Of a stretch of DNA of 64,000 bases, positions 46,968-54,749 are shown in pieces. The DNA lies in the NCBI GenBank assembly GCA_016938065.1, contig JAFGVI010000124.1, positions 1 to 64,000 of the forward strand. Direction: 5' to 3'. A model generated the notes under the pieces. It had not been told where the DNA came from and did no database searches. It worked only from the letters and a program-made list of their open reading frames with translations. Positions within the stretch are counted from its first letter, which is position 1. The number at the start of each line of letters is the position of its first letter. The DNA comes from Deltaproteobacteria bacterium (GTDB lineage: Bacteria > Desulfobacterota > Anaeroferrophillalia > Anaeroferrophillales > Tharpellaceae). The position numbers and the translations under genes were made by a program.

Positions 46968-47428
46968 TTCGGCGAAGTCGCAACCTCAATCAGTGCCGCA
47001 AAATCCTGCTCCGCAAAAAGGCGCTCCAGGGTATAGATCCAGACGGTATGGCCTTCAAGTTCACCTACCCAGGTGACATAAGCCGCCATTTCGGGATAGA
47101 TCGAACCGCTGGCACGAAGCTCCTCATCGGCAAAAGTATAGACCCCGACCACCGCATCGACAAAAAAAGCGATTTCGCCCTCGGGGCTTGAAGCAACCAC
47201 CAGAGCGTCATCCGGCACCACTTCCCGGCTCGGCAAACGCAACCGTAAACGCAGATCCAGCACCGGAATATTGTTTCCTGCAACCTTAAAGAGACCGAGC
47301 AGGATTTCCGGCCCGGCCTCGAGCTCGGCCAGGGCCACCGCCGGATAAACCCGCACGACCTCGGCCAAAGCCAGGCCGAAACGGTGACCCTCCAGGGTAA
47401 ACACAAGAAATTTCGACTCTTTATCCAT
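46964..47428 (-). CDS. cheW: CheW-type adaptor
   Basis: 154 residues, one CheW domain nearly end to end: FLVFTLEGHRFGLALAEVVR at the start, FKVAGNNIPVLDLRLRLRLP, and FFVDAVVGVYTFADEELR. It is the first gene of the Wsp-like cluster and overlaps the CheR-TPR start by four bases. The upstream gap to the radical SAM gene is only 24 bp, so the system may be transcribed together with that gene. Confidence 0.94.
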   Translation of the reverse strand: MDKESKFLVFTLEGHRFGLALAEVVRVYPAVALAELEAGPEILLGLFKVAGNNIPVLDLRLRLRLPSREVVPDDALVVASSPEGEIAFFVDAVVGVYTFADEELRASGSIYPEMAAYVTWVGELEGHTVWIYTLERLFAEQDFAALIEVATSPK

Positions 47429-47452
47429 TGGCAGGGAAGGTTCCCACAGCTC

Positions 47453-48577
47453 TTATTGGGGCAGATTATGATAACGATGACAGCACTGATCCAGCCAGTG
47501 ACTCAACTCCTGATTGTCAACCGGAGCGAAACCGAAGGTGTCGCGCCACAGATATTGATCTTCCATACAAAAATAGATAAAAACGTTGGGGGCATAGAGC
47601 TTGATCTGATTGACTAAAAAACGGTAAAGCTGCCGCCGGATAGCGCTGAAATAGCGCTGTTTGCCGTCAATCCCGCGAATAAACTCACCCGCCGTAATAT
47701 TGGTGCGGGGGTGATTGTCGCGCAAGACCTCTTTAACCTGCGGCATAAAGCGAAAAGCGCCGATCGAAATCCAGATAATATCGTCACCTTTGAGATATTC
47801 AAAAATAGCGGCAACCGTCTGCTGATACTCCTCCTCCCAACCGGGGAAATAGAGGAGCGGATCGAAATGGAGACCGATGCGATAGCCGCGCTGCCGGCAT
47901 AAGGCTGCTGCCTGCAGACGCTCAACTATGGTCGCGGCATGGCCCTCCTCCCGGGCACAGACTGAAGGAGCATTCATACTCCAGGAGACCACGGTTTCAC
48001 CGATTTCGCCGGCATAATCAAGCAGGCCGGCAATCGCCACACTCTTGGTTTTCAATTCGAGTATCGCATTCTGAGCCCGCCCGAAATAGTCAAGCAGCCG
48101 GGTTGCCAGACCGGTCAGCGGGTCCATGAAAAGGCTGTCGGTAAACTCACCGGTGCCGATCCGGTAAAAAACCCCGGGGCGGGCCAACTCGCGATCAAGC
48201 TCGGCCAGAGCATCGTCCAGATTGACAAACTGGGTAATAAAAGGATTGTTGAGATAGCCCTGCAGCACGCAATAGCTGCAGCCGATGTTACAACCCAAAC
48301 CGAGATGGAGAATCTGATAGAGACAGCAGCGATAACTCTCGGCCGTCCCCGGACAGGCCTTTAAAAAACGGCCGCGATGCAGAGCCAGCAAAAGGGTGGT
48401 TCTGGGACTGAACCGGCGCCCTAAAAGGCTTAAGTTTTCACTGGTCGGTCTAGTAACGGCAATTACTTCCGCCTCAGGCAGACGGCTCAGAATCGACTGA
48501 GTCAGAGGATAAGTCGCGGCCTCATCCTCGACCAGCACCGTCGTCGGCCGAAAAAGCGAACGCGAATAATCAACCAC
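47453..48577 (-). CDS. SPL-family radical SAM protein
   Basis: 374 residues. The radical SAM cluster is LGCNIGCSYCVLQGY, C96-x3-C100-x2-C103, as in spore photoproduct lyase. GEFTDSLFMDP and LELKTKSVAIAGLLDY also match the SPL family. In spore formers SPL repairs the thymine dimer called spore photoproduct. Here there is no sign of sporulation genes apart from an SpmA/B-like fusion, so the substrate is unknown. Its start overlaps the stop of a ParB-like gene by 8 bases, and SPL-type proteins and ParB-like proteins probably act together in this lineage. Confidence 0.86.
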   Translation of the reverse strand: MVDYSRSLFRPTTVLVEDEAATYPLTQSILSRLPEAEVIAVTRPTSENLSLLGRRFSPRTTLLLALHRGRFLKACPGTAESYRCCLYQILHLGLGCNIGCSYCVLQGYLNNPFITQFVNLDDALAELDRELARPGVFYRIGTGEFTDSLFMDPLTGLATRLLDYFGRAQNAILELKTKSVAIAGLLDYAGEIGETVVSWSMNAPSVCAREEGHAATIVERLQAAALCRQRGYRIGLHFDPLLYFPGWEEEYQQTVAAIFEYLKGDDIIWISIGAFRFMPQVKEVLRDNHPRTNITAGEFIRGIDGKQRYFSAIRRQLYRFLVNQIKLYAPNVFIYFCMEDQYLWRDTFGFAPVDNQELSHWLDQCCHRYHNLPQ

Positions 48578-49538
48578 GGCGACAGAGTTCCTCGATATCT
48601 TCCCGGGCTGTCGCAGTTAACCGGTCACAGGCTCTGGCCCACTCCTGCGCATCCGTAAAGGTAAAACTCAAACGGAACCGCCCCCCCTCGAAATCGGGCG
48701 GCGGCTCCAGGCACAGGCCGGCGGGCCAGGCAAATTTCGCCTGACGGCGGGCAAACTCAAGCTGGGCGGCACTCAGATGAGGATAGAGCAGCGTTTTAAG
48801 ATATTGTCGTAAACCTTCGACCCCGCCGGACTCGCCCTCGGCCGCAACCCCTTTGCGGACAGCCTGCAGAAAAACCAGCGGTGAACAGCGATCGCGCCGG
48901 GCCAGATCATCCATGCGGCTGACGACCTCGCGCAATTTATTGCGGCGCAAGCCGAAATCGGCAAGAATCTCCAGCAGGATTGTTTGCGCCGCTTCCGGCC
49001 ACTCACGCAGCAGGTCGACCGTCTCTCCGTCGACAATGCCGGCCGCGACCAGATCACGCAGCTCCCGGGAGAAGCCGGCCAACGCCTGACAGCGCTGCTG
49101 AAAACGCGAGCGCAGCGGCAGTTTCAGGGCCGGCATGATCTCCTGTTCCACCTCAGCCCGGCTGAAAAGCGACAAAGCAGCAGTATAGATATCGGCAACC
49201 TCGACCGGATTGAACTCGCGGATAGCCAGATTGTCCCAGAGCGCCCGCCGGAAAAGTTCCTGAGCGCTGATCTTTGCGGAGGCCAGGCAGACTTCGAGGC
49301 CGGAGGTGCGGCCGCAACCCTGACGCAACACCTGGTTGCGAAGCACCTCCAGACGCCTGCGGCCGCAGACAATTTTATAACCGTTCTCCCCGGCCTTCAG
49401 CAGCGGCGGCTGCAAAAGTCCGACTTTAGCTATGGAAGCTGACAGAGAATCCGGCAGGAGCCCGTACGAGAAGGGAAAAGTCCGATCCGCAAAATCAATT
49501 GCGGACAACAGACAAGTATCGCTCATCAAATCATTCAT
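48570..49538 (-). CDS. ParB N-terminal-like domain protein paired with SPL
   Basis: 322 residues from the ATG at 49538 (MNDLMSDTC); the longer frame to 49583 overlaps nadB. The N-terminal part resembles the ParB/sulfiredoxin-like domain: SLSASIAKVGLLQPPLLKAG followed by YKIVCGRRRLEVLR, the site that binds CTP in ParB. It is followed by a helical region (about 115-230) that could be the DNA-binding part. It is not the chromosomal parB: there is no parA beside it. The overlap with the radical SAM gene makes a joint role in DNA repair or modification plausible, but this is inference. Confidence 0.78.
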   Translation of the reverse strand: MNDLMSDTCLLSAIDFADRTFPFSYGLLPDSLSASIAKVGLLQPPLLKAGENGYKIVCGRRRLEVLRNQVLRQGCGRTSGLEVCLASAKISAQELFRRALWDNLAIREFNPVEVADIYTAALSLFSRAEVEQEIMPALKLPLRSRFQQRCQALAGFSRELRDLVAAGIVDGETVDLLREWPEAAQTILLEILADFGLRRNKLREVVSRMDDLARRDRCSPLVFLQAVRKGVAAEGESGGVEGLRQYLKTLLYPHLSAAQLEFARRQAKFAWPAGLCLEPPPDFEGGRFRLSFTFTDAQEWARACDRLTATAREDIEELCRRG

Positions 49539-49552
49539 GAATAAAGATTTTT

Positions 49553-51190
49553 TCACCGTAATGTGGTCTTGCGACTGTAGCATTGACCGCCTTCGAGGAC
49601 CGTGTCAACCAGCCAGCGATCATCATCGCGTTCGGGATAATCGATGTTATAATGCAATCCCCGGCTCTCTTTGCGATACAGGGCAGAGGTAATAATAAGG
49701 TCGGCGACCACGGCGATATTACGCAGTTCCAGAAGATCCACCGAAAGGGCCTGATCCCAGTAGAACTCGTGCAGTTCATGGGCCAGGGAATCAATCCGGC
49801 GTTTGGCTCTCAAGAGACGTTTATGGGAGCGGACGATGCCGACATAGTTCCACATAAAACGACGGATCTCATCCCAGTTCTGAGTGATTACCACGTTTTC
49901 ATCAGGATCATTACTATGCGTATAGCGCCACTCCGGAAACTCCGGCAGATGCAGGGATTTACGGGCATGCTCTTTTTTGATATCCGCCGCGGCGAGCGAA
50001 CTGTAGACCACCGCTTCGAGCAGTGAATTACTGGCCAGACGGTTGGCCCCATGCAGACCGGTACAGGCGACCTCGCCGGAGGCGTAAAGTCCCGGCAAGG
50101 AGGTGCGGCCCCGCTTATCCACCTGCACCCCGCCGCAGAGATAGTGGGCCGCAGGCACCACCGGAATCGGCTCCAAGGTGATGTCAATCCCGAGCTTGAG
50201 GCAGGTGGAATAGATCAGCGGGAATCGATGCCTGATAAAATCGGCCGGCTTGAAACTTATATCGAGGAAAACGCAGTCGTCGCCGCCGGTTTTCATCTCA
50301 TAATCGATCGCCCGCGCCACAATATCCCGGGGCGCAAGTTCCCGGCGTTCATCGTAAGCAGCCATGAAAGAGGAGCCGTCTTTGAGTTTCAGGATCGCGC
50401 CTTCCCCGCGCACCGCTTCGGAGATAAGAAAATTTTTCACCGCCGGATGATAGAGACAGGTGGGATGAAACTGGAAAAACTCCATATTGGCGACCCGGGC
50501 CCCGGCCCGATGGGCCATGGCGACCCCGTCTCCGGTCGCAATGTCGGGATTGGTTGTATAAAGGTAAACTTTACCGGCACCGCCCGAGGCCAGCACCGTC
50601 GCCCCGGCAACAAAGGCATGCACCCGACCGCTGGCCCGCTCCAGCGCGTAAGTCCCCCAGCAGTAATCATCCTGAAGAGTGCTGCCGAGCCATTTATGCG
50701 CCGTCAGCAGATCAATCGCCGCCATATCCTCCCAGATAACAATATTTTTATGCTCCCGGCAGCTCGCCACCAGCACCGCCTCGATCTCACGCCCGGTCCA
50801 GTCGGCGGCATGAAGAATCCGGCGGCAGGAGTGGCCCCCTTCCCGGGCCAGATCATAACCGGTCTCAGACGCCGGATTACGGCTGAAAGAGACCCCGAGA
50901 GCAATCAGCTCCTGCAGACATTCCGGGCCTTTTCTGACCACCAGATCAACGACCTCACGATGCCCAAGCCCGGCCCCGGCCCGCATGGTATCCTCAACAT
51001 GCGCGGCAAAAGTGTCGCTCTGGTCCAGCACCGCGGCAATCCCGCCCTGGGCCAGATTGGTGTTGGTATCGGTCTCTTTTTTCTTGGTGATGAGATGAAC
51101 GAGACCCACCTCCGCCAGCTGCAGAGCGATGAAAAGCCCGGCAATGCCACTGCCCAGAATTAGAAAATCACTTTTATGAAAAGTAGTCAT
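49553..51190 (-). CDS. nadB: L-aspartate oxidase
   Basis: 545 residues. FAD-binding N-terminus (LILGSGIAGLFIALQLAEVG), the catalytic-site stretch REGGHSCRRILHAADWTGRE, and GGVQVDKRGRTSLPGLYASG with GANRLASNSLLEAVVYSSLA near residue 370. It oxidises aspartate to iminoaspartate for NAD synthesis; in anaerobes fumarate is the likely acceptor. The succinate dehydrogenase-type C-terminal helical domain is present. It is the first gene of the run that continues with the ParB-like, SPL and chemosensory genes. nadA and nadC are not in the window. Confidence 0.96.
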   Translation of the reverse strand: MTTFHKSDFLILGSGIAGLFIALQLAEVGLVHLITKKKETDTNTNLAQGGIAAVLDQSDTFAAHVEDTMRAGAGLGHREVVDLVVRKGPECLQELIALGVSFSRNPASETGYDLAREGGHSCRRILHAADWTGREIEAVLVASCREHKNIVIWEDMAAIDLLTAHKWLGSTLQDDYCWGTYALERASGRVHAFVAGATVLASGGAGKVYLYTTNPDIATGDGVAMAHRAGARVANMEFFQFHPTCLYHPAVKNFLISEAVRGEGAILKLKDGSSFMAAYDERRELAPRDIVARAIDYEMKTGGDDCVFLDISFKPADFIRHRFPLIYSTCLKLGIDITLEPIPVVPAAHYLCGGVQVDKRGRTSLPGLYASGEVACTGLHGANRLASNSLLEAVVYSSLAAADIKKEHARKSLHLPEFPEWRYTHSNDPDENVVITQNWDEIRRFMWNYVGIVRSHKRLLRAKRRIDSLAHELHEFYWDQALSVDLLELRNIAVVADLIITSALYRKESRGLHYNIDYPERDDDRWLVDTVLEGGQCYSRKTTLR

Positions 51191-51364
51191 ACGCCTGCTA
51201 TAGCATAAAATTCGCCGCCATGAAAGCAGTAAGCTTGAAGGCTGCTGATAAAAATAGGGGTTGACTCTAACACATGATTGTGTTTTTTAGACGGCTATCG
51301 GCAGAAAGCTATCAGGTTAATCCGACAACGGCGTCCTTCAGACATCAGACTGTGGAGATCCACC

Positions 51365-53353
51365 ATGCAGAACAACCCCCTGGCCGCCACCATCGACACC
51401 CTGGAGATTGCCATCTGGGAACTTGACCTGGATTTGCGCATTCTCAGCTACAACCGCAAAGCCAAAGAGATCTATGGCGATAACGTCATCGGAGATTTCT
51501 GCTTTCACGCCGCCGCCGGCCTTGACCACATCTGCCCGAATTGCCCCGCCCAAAAGGTTCTCAACGGGCAACCGAGCGGCCGTTCGCAACACTCCCGTGT
51601 GACGGCCATCGGGAAACCCATCACCATCGACCATACGGCAACCCCTCTGAAAAATGAGGACGGCAGTTTAAGGGGCATTGTCATTTCGATTGTCGACATC
51701 TCCCACCTCAAAAACATCGAACGCGAGCTCAAAATCCATCAGCACCACCTTGAGGAGCTGGTCCTCAAACGCACCTGCGAACTCAAAGAGAGCGAGTTTA
51801 AACACCGTCTTCTTTATGAAAAAGCCAAACTTCAGGAGGAGCTCTACCATTCGATTTTACACTCATCCAGTGACGCCATCGTCGTCTACGACACGGTGGG
51901 TCAGGTTCAGTACTTCAACCCGACCTTCTCGCAGATCTTCGGCTGGAACCTGGAAGAACTTAAGGGTCGACACATCCCCTTTCTCCCCGAATCCGAACGT
52001 GAGATCTCAATGCAGCACATCTCCGCTCTGATTAATGACGGCACCCCTTGTCAGAACTTTAGAACTAAGCGCCTGACAAAGCAGGGAGAGCTGAAAGATA
52101 TCAGTATCAGCGCTTCGCGCTATATTGACCACCGGGACCAGCCGGCCGGAATGCTGGTTATTCTCCGCGACATTACCGATCAAATCAAAGCCGAACAGGA
52201 AGCCCTCAAAGTCCGTAAACTTGAATCCGTCGGCATTCTCGCCGGTGGCATAGCACATGATTTCAACAATATTCTGACGGCAATTCTGGGCAACATCTCC
52301 TTAGCCTTAAGCCTGACCGAGGCCGATAGTAAAACCCACAAAATCCTGGCCGCCTCAGAAAAGGCCTCGCTCCGAGCCAAAGATCTGACCCAGCAGCTTC
52401 TGACCTTCGCCAAAGGCGGAGAACCGTTGAAAGAGATAACTTCGATTGAAGATATCATCAGAGATTCGGCCGGTTTTGTTCTGGCGGGCAAGAATGTCAG
52501 GTGCAACTTCAACTTCGAGCCCGGGCTCAAACCCGCCCTCATCGATCCCGGCCAGATCAGCCAGGTCATACAGAACATCATCATCAACGCCGAGCAGGCC
52601 ATGCCCGCCGGAGGCGTTATCAAGATCGACTGCCGCAACCACCGCCAGGAACCCCAGGATCAGATTAACAAGCATGATCAGACCTCCCTGCTCGAAGCCG
52701 GCGACTATCTCAGAATCAGACTCAAGGATCAGGGGTGCGGCATCCCTGCGGCCATCATCGACCGAATTTTCGACCCCTATTTCACCACCAAAGCCACCGG
52801 CAGCGGCCTCGGCCTGGCCATCACCCACTCCATCATCCGCAAACACTACGGCGCGATCACAATTGACTCGAGCACAGACACAGGCACCACCATCTCCATT
52901 TACCTGCCGGCGGCCGCCTCCATAAGCAGCCGCGAACCACTCCCGCGCCCCCGGCGGCCGGAAGCGGAAATGAGCCCGGGCAGCGTCATCATCATGGACG
53001 ACGAAGAGATCATCCGGGAAGTGGTCGAGGGCATGCTCTCCGCCGCCGGCTATAAAGTTCTCCAGGCTGAAGATGGACAAGAGGCCCTCAGGCTTTACGA
53101 GAACGCAAACCGAAGCGACAGCCCGGTCACCCTCATCATCATGGATCTGACTATTCCCGGCGGCATGGGCGGCCAGCAAACCGCGCAAAAAATTCTGCAG
53201 ATCAATCCCCAGGCCAAGATCATCGTCTCCAGCGGCTATGCCAACGACCCGATTATGGCAGATTATGCCGAATACGGCTTCTGTGCCGCTCTGGCCAAAC
53301 CCTTTCAGCTGCAGGAGCTCAAACAGACCATCGCTAAAGCCCTCTCTAGCTGA
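51365..53353 (+). CDS. PAS-PAS hybrid histidine kinase with receiver
   Basis: 662 residues from the ATG at 51365, chosen for the GGAG eight bases ahead; the frame is open to 51278. First PAS (1-110) with C46-x10-C57-x2-C60 (CFHAAAGLDHICPNC), a coiled linker, second PAS (about 160-280), HisKA (IAHDFNNILTAILGNISLAL), HATPase (NIIINAEQAMPAGG, GSGLGLAITHSI) and a C-terminal receiver (MDDEEIIREV; phospho-Asp in IIMDLTIPGGMGG). It is soluble. It stands alone upstream of the riboswitch-controlled gene; a functional link to it is not shown. Confidence 0.92.
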   Translation: MQNNPLAATIDTLEIAIWELDLDLRILSYNRKAKEIYGDNVIGDFCFHAAAGLDHICPNCPAQKVLNGQPSGRSQHSRVTAIGKPITIDHTATPLKNEDGSLRGIVISIVDISHLKNIERELKIHQHHLEELVLKRTCELKESEFKHRLLYEKAKLQEELYHSILHSSSDAIVVYDTVGQVQYFNPTFSQIFGWNLEELKGRHIPFLPESEREISMQHISALINDGTPCQNFRTKRLTKQGELKDISISASRYIDHRDQPAGMLVILRDITDQIKAEQEALKVRKLESVGILAGGIAHDFNNILTAILGNISLALSLTEADSKTHKILAASEKASLRAKDLTQQLLTFAKGGEPLKEITSIEDIIRDSAGFVLAGKNVRCNFNFEPGLKPALIDPGQISQVIQNIIINAEQAMPAGGVIKIDCRNHRQEPQDQINKHDQTSLLEAGDYLRIRLKDQGCGIPAAIIDRIFDPYFTTKATGSGLGLAITHSIIRKHYGAITIDSSTDTGTTISIYLPAAASISSREPLPRPRRPEAEMSPGSVIIMDDEEIIREVVEGMLSAAGYKVLQAEDGQEALRLYENANRSDSPVTLIIMDLTIPGGMGGQQTAQKILQINPQAKIIVSSGYANDPIMADYAEYGFCAALAKPFQLQELKQTIAKALSS

Positions 53354-53474
53354 CCCGCCCAACTGCAAGAAAGAACTCTCAGCCCCTCCAGACAAGAAAA
53401 ATTCATCCTTTTTGCATACTTTTGTCTTATTGCTTTCTCGAATATATCGGCTATTGTCCAAGATGTATAGAATG

Positions 53475-53554
53475 TGAAAGCCACACCCGGCGAGAGCCGG
53501 GGTCGGAACACCACGGGTCTTGCTTCGGAAATGCAAAAAGACAGCCGGGTTGCC
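53475..53554 (+). promoter_or_regulatory. GEMM-like (cyclic dinucleotide) riboswitch aptamer, variant
   Basis: The RNA folds into two stems. The first is CCCGGC/GCCGGG closed by a GAGA tetraloop (GNRA type), the second is GUCUUGC...GCAAAAAGAC, joined by CCACGGG. The 3' end ACAGCCGGGUUGCC matches the GEMM-I consensus almost exactly. The internal strands GCCACACC and GUCGGAACACC resemble GGCAAACC and GACGCAAAGCC with several changes. By my alignment the residue that normally contacts one ligand guanine (G20 in Vc2) is C, so the ligand could be cyclic-di-GMP, cGAMP or a variant. A TATAGAAT -10-like element lies just ahead at 53466-53473. Confidence 0.7.
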
Positions 53555-53583
53555 TCCTGTTTCAAGGGTAATCCGGCTTTTTT
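53544..53583 (+). terminator. Intrinsic terminator that forms the riboswitch expression platform
   Basis: GCCGGGTTGCC (53544-53554) pairs without mismatch (two G-U pairs) with GGTAATCCGGC (53567-53577), with a 12-base loop and six T after it. The 5' arm is the last strand of the aptamer. Ligand binding should hold that strand and prevent termination, which makes an ON switch. Confidence 0.88.
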
Positions 53584-53623
53584 CTATGTTCAATCAAGAG
53601 GAGGGGGGGAGAAGGAGAAAAAG

Positions 53624-54319
53624 ATGAAAAAAATTGTGTTCGCAACCATCATGCTTTTCTGGCTCAATTCATTAACCTTCGCGGCCGCCATCAACTTAAG
53701 TAGCTGGACGGCCTCGGGTGATGGCACTTGGGTTCTAAGTGGCGATGCCGCCAGCGTTCTGCAAACCAAAAATGGAGAACCAACCTATTTTGTCAGCGAC
53801 ACAAACTACATCAACACACTTTTCGACGGCAGTTTCGGGGTCGAAACCAGTAGCGATGATGATTTTATCGGCTTCGTCTTCGGCTATACCGGCCCGACTG
53901 ACTATATCCTCTTTGACTGGAAACAAGCTGCACAAACAACCAGCAACGGAACAGCGGCTGAAGGTTTCACCCTCTCTCAGATCACAGGAAGCGACGTTAA
54001 TCTCTGGGGCCACGCCGGCGCTGATATCAGCGTTCTCGACACGCTCTACGGTTCGGATAAGGGCTGGGCCGACAACACAGTCTACGACTTCACTCTCGAT
54101 TACAGCACTACCGGAATAACCATCAAAATTGACGGAGGTACAATCTTCGACATTAGCGGAAGCTTTGGTGACGGCAAGTTCGGATTTTACAACTACTCGC
54201 AGGAGAAAGTCAGATACGCGGCATTTGACGAAACCACAACGGTCCCCATCCCCGGAGCCGTCTGGCTGTTCGGCAGTGGCCTGCTCGGACTTTTCGGCCT
54301 GCGCCGCAAGAAAAGATAG
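53624..54319 (+). CDS. Exported protein with VPxPGA (PEP-CTERM-like) C-terminal signal
   Basis: 231 residues from the ATG at 53624, which has AAGGAG upstream; the open frame ahead is the riboswitch leader. A signal peptide (VFATIMLFWLNSLTFAAA) is followed by a beta-rich domain with FVFGYTGPTDYILFDWKQAA, which resembles the thrombospondin C-terminal lectin-like fold. The end is VPIPGAVWLFGSGLLGLFGL then RRKKR: short motif, helix, basic tail, as in exosortase substrates. It is probably sorted to the envelope or secreted. No exosortase gene lies in the window. Two hairpins follow at 54422-54522. Confidence 0.87.
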   Translation: MKKIVFATIMLFWLNSLTFAAAINLSSWTASGDGTWVLSGDAASVLQTKNGEPTYFVSDTNYINTLFDGSFGVETSSDDDFIGFVFGYTGPTDYILFDWKQAAQTTSNGTAAEGFTLSQITGSDVNLWGHAGADISVLDTLYGSDKGWADNTVYDFTLDYSTTGITIKIDGGTIFDISGSFGDGKFGFYNYSQEKVRYAAFDETTTVPIPGAVWLFGSGLLGLFGLRRKKR

Positions 54320-54421
54320 CTGATTGTCCGAACACCGGTTGCCCGGTGCCGCGGCCTGCGGCCCTGGCGCTTTTAATCTCGGGTTTACTGGGATTGCGGG
54401 AATGGAGAACCGCCGCAGAAA

Positions 54422-54456
54422 GTAAAAACCAGAATAACTATTCAGCTCTGGTTTTA
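54422..54456 (+). terminator. Probable terminator after the VPxPGA gene
   Basis: GTAAAAACCAGA and TCTGGTTTTAC form a stem around a loop of about 12 bases, about 100 bases after the stop. The run of T inside the 3' arm is short. It could also act on the minus strand. Confidence 0.5.
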
Positions 54457-54486
54457 CCCCTCTCCGGGTCATGGCGTCTCTTGCAA

Positions 54487-54522
54487 AAGAAGGGAACCGG
54501 TTTAAATCGGTTCCCTTCTTTC
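54487..54522. terminator. Near-perfect palindromic terminator
   Basis: AGAAGGGAACCG (54488-54499) and CGGTTCCCTTCT (54508-54519) are exact complements around the 8-base loop GTTTAAAT, followed by T residues. The rest of the gene-free stretch 54320-54749 shows no further structure or ORF that I can support. Confidence 0.75.
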
Positions 54523-54749
54523 ATTTCGGCGCCCTTTTTCAGAAGGCGCAAGCAGGGAAAAAAGAATAGGAACCAAGCCATAACTTCCTTGATTTTTCCG
54601 GCCCATTATGCAATCGTGCAAAAACACTTTTGCTCGGGGCCGGGAAAGTCTCCAAGTCAACTTTTCTTCTGACATCTTCGACTTTTACCTTCGATTTTTT
54701 TCCGGGCCTTCATCTTCAAAACCATGAGCTTTAAGGCCAAGCCTCTCTT

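Noticed and set aside
50051-51163. Open + strand frame of 370 codons opposite nadB
   Set aside because: It is antisense to a well-recognised gene, its translation has no family look, and the open frame follows from high GC at third positions of nadB.
51268-51288. AACACA/TGTGTT hairpin with T run between nadB and the hybrid kinase
   Set aside because: A weak six-pair AT-rich stem in a divergent promoter region, where a terminator would not be expected; too small to support a call.
52355-53593. Open - strand frame of 412 codons opposite the hybrid kinase and running through the riboswitch
   Set aside because: It covers a kinase with H, N and G boxes and a structured RNA, and has no recognisable domain.
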